From Lasiodiplodia sp. COLG20 (Eukaryota; Ascomycota; Dothideomycetes; Botryosphaeriales; Botryosphaeriaceae), in assembly GCA_009801085.1 (NCBI GenBank), contig VNWV01000007.1:1736001-1800000 (forward strand): a stretch of 64,000 nucleotides of DNA, written 5' to 3'. This document shows, in pieces, positions 59,972-64,000 of the stretch (positions within the stretch are counted from its first letter, which is position 1; every line of letters starts with the position of its first letter). The position numbers and the translations under genes were made by a program. The notes under the pieces were generated by a model. The model was given only the letters and a program-made list of their open reading frames with translations, made no database searches and was not told the origin of the DNA.

Positions 59972-61135
59972 GTCGTTGGCGGAGTGTGGACGCAAAGAGG
60001 CAGGGTATGTATGGTGTGTAGATATATTTCGGCGGACGATGTTGTAGGCACGGTCCACTCTCGGTGATGTTGCTTATGAGAGCCGGCGTAACTCTTTTGT
60101 CAGCGGGGGAAGGGCTTGGAAGAGGAGTGTCGAGCAAACGAAGAAGAGGGCGAGCGGAGGAATAAGAAGCATTGGAGCATGGTGGAGCTTCGAGTCATTC
60201 CTGGGCGCAGAATTGGCCGTTGGTGTCCTCTGCGATCCCGGTCGAGACCGAAGGACCCCTCCTCGCACTCCCGCCTGCTCCCGCCCCCGCCGGCGCCCCT
60301 CGGCCTCGGCCACCGTGTGGCTCCCGAGTCTGCTCGCCGACAATCTTCGCAGCACACACGCGGCGACCCGCACACGTACTTCGAGATCGTCGCTTCTGCG
60401 ACAAAGGAGAGTCTCACTTCTGCTGCGATCTGCATCTAGGGGCACCCCAGCCGTCGGGGAAGCCTGCGGGAAACAAACTAGGCCGGACATGGTCGCGCGA
60501 ACGTGTGCCTGAGTGGTAGGCGGCGTACAACACCAAACAGGATCAGCGCTGTCGAGCGACGGGGTCGATGCCGCGTCTTAGGCAGCCTGCATGGAAACAA
60601 CCCTGAAAATCTCCCCCTACTCCACTGGCATTGTTCGTTTCCTGAATTGGCCCTGAGGCCTACGAAGCGGCTACCAAGGGGAAAGCACGCCTTGTTGCAG
60701 TGTTGACGGCAAGAGCACTATGGTAGAACCTGAACATGTGATCTGGAATAGGTACCGAAGCACCATATTCTTCGTCTGGGCTGTTTCCCATTTGCACGCC
60801 ACCTGGTCATGATGCAGGAAAGCTTGGACGAACGAAACCCAAAAACAACAAAATGATCGGCATGCGAACCAGGGAAAAGGAAGGATTCAAGAACCGTGTC
60901 GGGCCGATGTTGGTGATGGATCTTGTGGTGTTGAGGTGGACAGGAACAGCCGAGGCGCTGCGTCGATCATCAGGCAGGCAGATAATGACGTAGTTTGTTT
61001 CCCGCTGTCGCAAGCCGGACACTCGCATGTTGACTTCCACATCATTGCAGCCACATTACTTCACTCTCTCGGACTTCTGGCCATGCTTCGATCTTTCCTT
61101 TTTCTCGGTACCTAAGAAACATCCCGCGCCACACC
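59972..61135. other. Divergent intergenic region, RIB3 and MCU promoters
   Basis: A 1.16-kb region between divergent starts. It is G/C-rich near 60200-60400. No convincing exon or RNA gene is seen. Confidence 0.45.
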
Positions 61136-62855
61136 ATGCAGCCCCGGCTTTTCCACTGCGCTGCACGAGCAGCCAGGACCCCTGTTCTATCGTCGCAGCT
61201 TCACATCTTCCGCTTCCATGCCTCGCGGTCATGCGACGCCTCCGCCCTCGCGCGCCGCAATGCTTGGAGGGCATTCAGCTCGACCCCGACCACCCTTATC
61301 CAGGACAGACCGGGCATGAGCTCCAGTTCGCAACCAGCAAGCGACTTGAACAACAACATCACCCAGGAAGAGACCGAAGACTTCGACCAGAGAGTCGCAG
61401 AGGACAAGGGAAAGCAGATCCGCACTCCATGGCATCGAGAAGGCTCAGACGTACCACCTGTTGGCCGCCTGCGCTCAGCCGGTGCCATGACAAAGGGTGC
61501 GCAACCCGCGAGTCCACTGGAGACCATGACGCTGATGTTGTATAGGCAAATTGCTCACAACACCCAGCCGAATGCTGAAGTTGATACTTCCACTCACGAC
61601 CAAAGACTACAACAGCGACCGCAAAGACGTCGAGCCTCTCGCGCTCCTTGTCCACCCCCAGCAACCACTCTCGTACCTCGAGCGCCTGATTCAATCTGAG
61701 CTCCCTACGGTGAATAGAGAAGGAAAGGAGAGGATACCAGAGGTCTATTTTCGGGCCGAGGATTCAACACAAGACTCGCTCGATCCTGCGAAGAAGACCA
61801 AAGTCCACGACCCAAAGAAGAGTGACGACGACGATATCGACACCCCTGACGAGTTGAGGATCGACGGCGTCACCCACAAAACCGGCAAACTTAACCGGAA
61901 GTCTAAGGCAGAGGTACGTAGACTTGGACCCTGTTGTACTCAGCCGCTCATTATCATTAGGCCAACCGTCTTCGGGGCGGCGCCGGCGAAGGTGGCGTCG
62001 AATCATACAGTGGCCTCGGCCACGAAGCCCCCACCGATACCGAGGCAGAGCGACGATTCGTGCGCTGGTCCAAGTCGACGGAAATCGGTGACTTCATTCG
62101 AGACGCGGCACGCGGCCAGGAATTTGCCATTGAAATTGAGAGCGCGCCGCACGACATTAGAGTCGGTGTTCCCAGCTTCAACGACCGCACGTACTATTTG
62201 CGCATGCGTCTACGCTCAACCAGCAAGAAGATCGCAGACCTGGCAGACATCAAGAAGGAATGTGATCAGCTCGCTCATAAGGGAGCCCAACGTGTCGCGC
62301 TTGGTGGGCTGGGTCTCGTGGTCGCATGGTGGGGAACCGTCTACAAGCTCACGTTTGATACCGACTTGGGCTGGGATGTCATGGAGCCCGTGACTGTGAG
62401 TTGTCGCAAATTGTCGATGTTAAAGCAATCTGACCCTAACCAATCTCTTTTAGTATCTTGTTGGACTCAGCACTTTGATTGGTGGTTATGTGTGGTTCCT
62501 CTACCACAACCGCGAGGCATCCTATCGATCAGCTATGAACATCACCATCTCACGTCGCCAGCAAAAGCTATACAATGAGCGTGGGTTCGAGATGGAGAAG
62601 TGGCAATCTTTTATCGAGGAAGCTAATGCTCTTCGGAAGGAGATCAAACTGATTGCCGACGAATATGGTAAGCGGCTCTCGTCCAGTGTTTATGTTCTCT
62701 GTACTGGAAATCGCTGACATGTACAAGATGTCGAATGGGACGAGCTTGCGGATGAGAAGCACCAGAAGGTCGTCGAGGCATTGCGCAAGGAACGGAGAAA
62801 AAAAGAGAACGGAGGCAAGAAAGATGACAAGGATGGAGATGACGGTGACGATTGA
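61136..62855 (+). CDS. Mitochondrial calcium uniporter (MCU)
   Basis: Inner-membrane Ca2+ channel. Exons 61136-61496, 61546-61913, 61961-62395, 62454-62667 and 62728-62855 give 501 residues with consistent phases. The N-terminus is Arg-rich without acids ([20 protein letters not shown]), as for a mitochondrial presequence. The N-terminal domain includes [17 protein letters not shown] and [20 protein letters not shown]. The pore is two membrane spans ([18 protein letters not shown] and [20 protein letters not shown]) linked by W381-D-V-M-E385-P, the fungal form of the WDIMEP filter. The C-terminus is an Arg/Lys coiled coil and an acidic tail. Several fungi have MCU without the animal regulators MICU and EMRE; none is seen nearby. 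Intron 3 falls just after the filter. Confidence 0.93.
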
Positions 62856-63166
62856 ATATCTACGATCGAGGAAATTAACAGATTTAGCCTGCCAAAGTCG
62901 AGGAGGACACTACTAGGCGTATGGGAAGATACCCGATGCTGATCTTCGGTGAGAATTTTGCGTACAGCGTAGAAGGTTGAACATCTGCGTTAAGCGATAG
63001 TATTTTCTAGCGAGCAGAAAGCGTCTACGATGTTAGCTCATACAGAGGAGGAAGAAAGACGCGGGAGAAAGAAATCAAGAGACAAAGAGAAGGTTCAAGC
63101 ATACACAAGGACCCATAGATGAATCGTAATGTCCAATAACTTCACCATGGCTGAATATTTAAGGTG

Positions 63167-63480
63167 CCTACAATTCTGACCCCCCATGAAATATCGCTCA
63201 TTTATACTTTTCACCTGTAAACTTCAAATCTTTCTGAGAATTCCAAGAGAATTATCACTCGAAATATAATTAGTATAACTTACTAGCATGTAAATCACTT
63301 ACCGTATAATCACTCACCGCGTAATACGATACAATCAATCACAACGCGGGCAACCGCACCCACTAGCAACGCGGGCAACTAGCAGCGCGGGTAAACATTA
63401 GCAGGTAGAACAGCCCTGTAATGTGAAAGTAAAACAGACGAATCAAAGTTAATATTTCGAATAAGGGTCAGAATTGTAGG
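63167..63480. mobile_element. MITE-like element D (second family)
   Basis: A 16-bp perfect inverted repeat, CCTACAATTCTGACCC, lies at 63167-63182 and, reversed, at 63465-63480. The 314-bp interior is AT-rich without coding capacity. Its termini differ from copies A-C. No clean target duplication is seen, so boundaries may extend a few bases. Confidence 0.5.
63343..63394 (+). repeat. Short AACGCGGGCAAC-type repeats
   Basis: Three imperfect copies of a 12-base unit (63343-63354, 63368-63379, about 63384-63394) inside the AT-rich MITE-like element D. Confidence 0.7.
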
Positions 63481-63678
63481 AGCCATGTTTAATGATGGTT
63501 ATACGCAAAACAAATAGCGTGAACTTTCCATCCAGTCTCACGTTGGTTGAATCAGGCAATAGACGAGCGCAAAAGCGTATGACAGACAGAAAAAATGCAA
63601 TTGCTCTTTGTAAAGCATACTGGTATACTGTTTAGCTTTTGCCCGCCAGCCACGGCGTTCTTCCCTCATTATCGGGTC

Positions 63679-64000
63679 TTATTTCGACCCCGCATGCTCG
63701 TGATGCGTCTGGACTTCCTCGGAGATGCCCTTCTCGATGGGTGCAACGACCTCCTCGTTCGAGCTTGTGCCCACCTCCAGGCTCCTCATACCCATCTGCT
63801 TCTCCTTGCGGATGCGCTTGCTGATCTTGATGGGGCTCTCGCCGCGCGTCGTGTACAGCTCGTCCATCTCCTCGAGCGAGAGCATTGCCGTCTCCGGGTA
63901 GCAGAAGTAAATGAGCGGGACAAAGAGGAGGTTGGTGATCATGAAGATGAGGTAGGCCTTCCACTGCAGGCGGTTGATGATGATGGGCGTGATCATGACG
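63679..64000 (-). CDS. MFS sugar transporter, C-terminal part
   Basis: The last 107 residues of a major facilitator superfamily sugar transporter, cut by the window edge. It shows the last membrane span (ITNLLFVPLIYFCYPETA) and the family end signature PETAMLSLEEMDELY, which fits hexose or quinate-type sugar/H+ symporters. A charged cytoplasmic tail of about 70 residues follows (KISKRIRKEKQMGMRSLEVG). Substrate cannot be told from this part. The rest lies beyond position 64000. Confidence 0.85.
   Translation of the reverse strand, partial: VMITPIIINRLQWKAYLIFMITNLLFVPLIYFCYPETAMLSLEEMDELYTTRGESPIKISKRIRKEKQMGMRSLEVGTSSNEEVVAPIEKGISEEVQTHHEHAGSK

Larger units (their letters stand above)
62856..63678. 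other. Convergent intergenic region with MITE-like element D
   Basis: Between the stops of MCU (+) and the transporter (-). It contains the inverted-repeat element at 63167-63480 and short CGCGGG-type repeats inside it. No gene is supported. Confidence 0.5.

Overview
This window is nuclear DNA from a filamentous ascomycete (Pezizomycotina). The evidence is many short introns (about 45-70 bp, GT..AG, mostly phase-consistent), G/C-rich third codon positions, fungal-specific families (DUF7580, nudF/LIS1, an Alp14/Stu2-type TOG protein, a GBD/FH3 protein, a laccase ending in DSGL), and secreted plant-cell-wall enzymes. A plant-associated Dothideomycete-like fungus is my best guess, but the class is inference. 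I rebuilt 23 protein-coding loci by joining exons by reading frame and splice phase. All coordinates are readings of the sequence, without transcript data.

Layout. 0.4-2.3 kb: a CPA2-type cation/H+ antiporter. 4.0-11.4 kb: a divergent pair made of a DUF7580 (fungal STAND-associated) protein and a very large five-exon gene. The large gene's 1,669-residue product combines a fungal N-terminal helical region, C2H2 fingers, an RRM-like segment, an HSF-like winged helix, a macrodomain, a Cys-rich knuckle and an FHA-like domain. 11.6-19.0 kb: an orphan Cys-rich exon, a nitrilase, a secreted alpha/beta hydrolase, a PRXL2-type thioredoxin-fold protein and a long universal-stress protein. 20.7-28.5 kb: a GH1 glucosidase, a beta-lactamase-like serine hydrolase, a gene-poor 3 kb stretch and a PL3 pectate lyase. 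31-36 kb: MDP1 phosphatase and an LRR protein, interleaved with three copies of a TA-flanked MITE family. 36-42.6 kb: CTU1/NCS6 tRNA thiolase, a multispan membrane protein and a GBD/FH3 protein. 42.6-45.4 kb: an AT-rich gene-free block. 45.4-50.4 kb: divergent LIS1 (nudF) and XMAP215/Alp14 microtubule genes. 52.3-57.1 kb: a secreted Thr-rich protein of unknown family and a laccase. 59-62.9 kb: RIB3 and the mitochondrial calcium uniporter MCU. The window ends in the C-terminus of an MFS sugar transporter, just past a second type of MITE-like element.

How the genes relate. There is no obvious biosynthetic cluster. Housekeeping genes (CTU1, LIS1, XMAP215, RIB3, MCU, MDP1) alternate with secreted or plant-interaction genes (GH1, PL3, laccase, alpha/beta hydrolase, Thr-rich protein). 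The most unusual locus is the multidomain HSF/macrodomain/FHA gene with its divergent DUF7580 neighbour. The MITE family, the orphan Cys-rich exon and the Gly-rich in-frame insertions in three enzymes also deserve attention.
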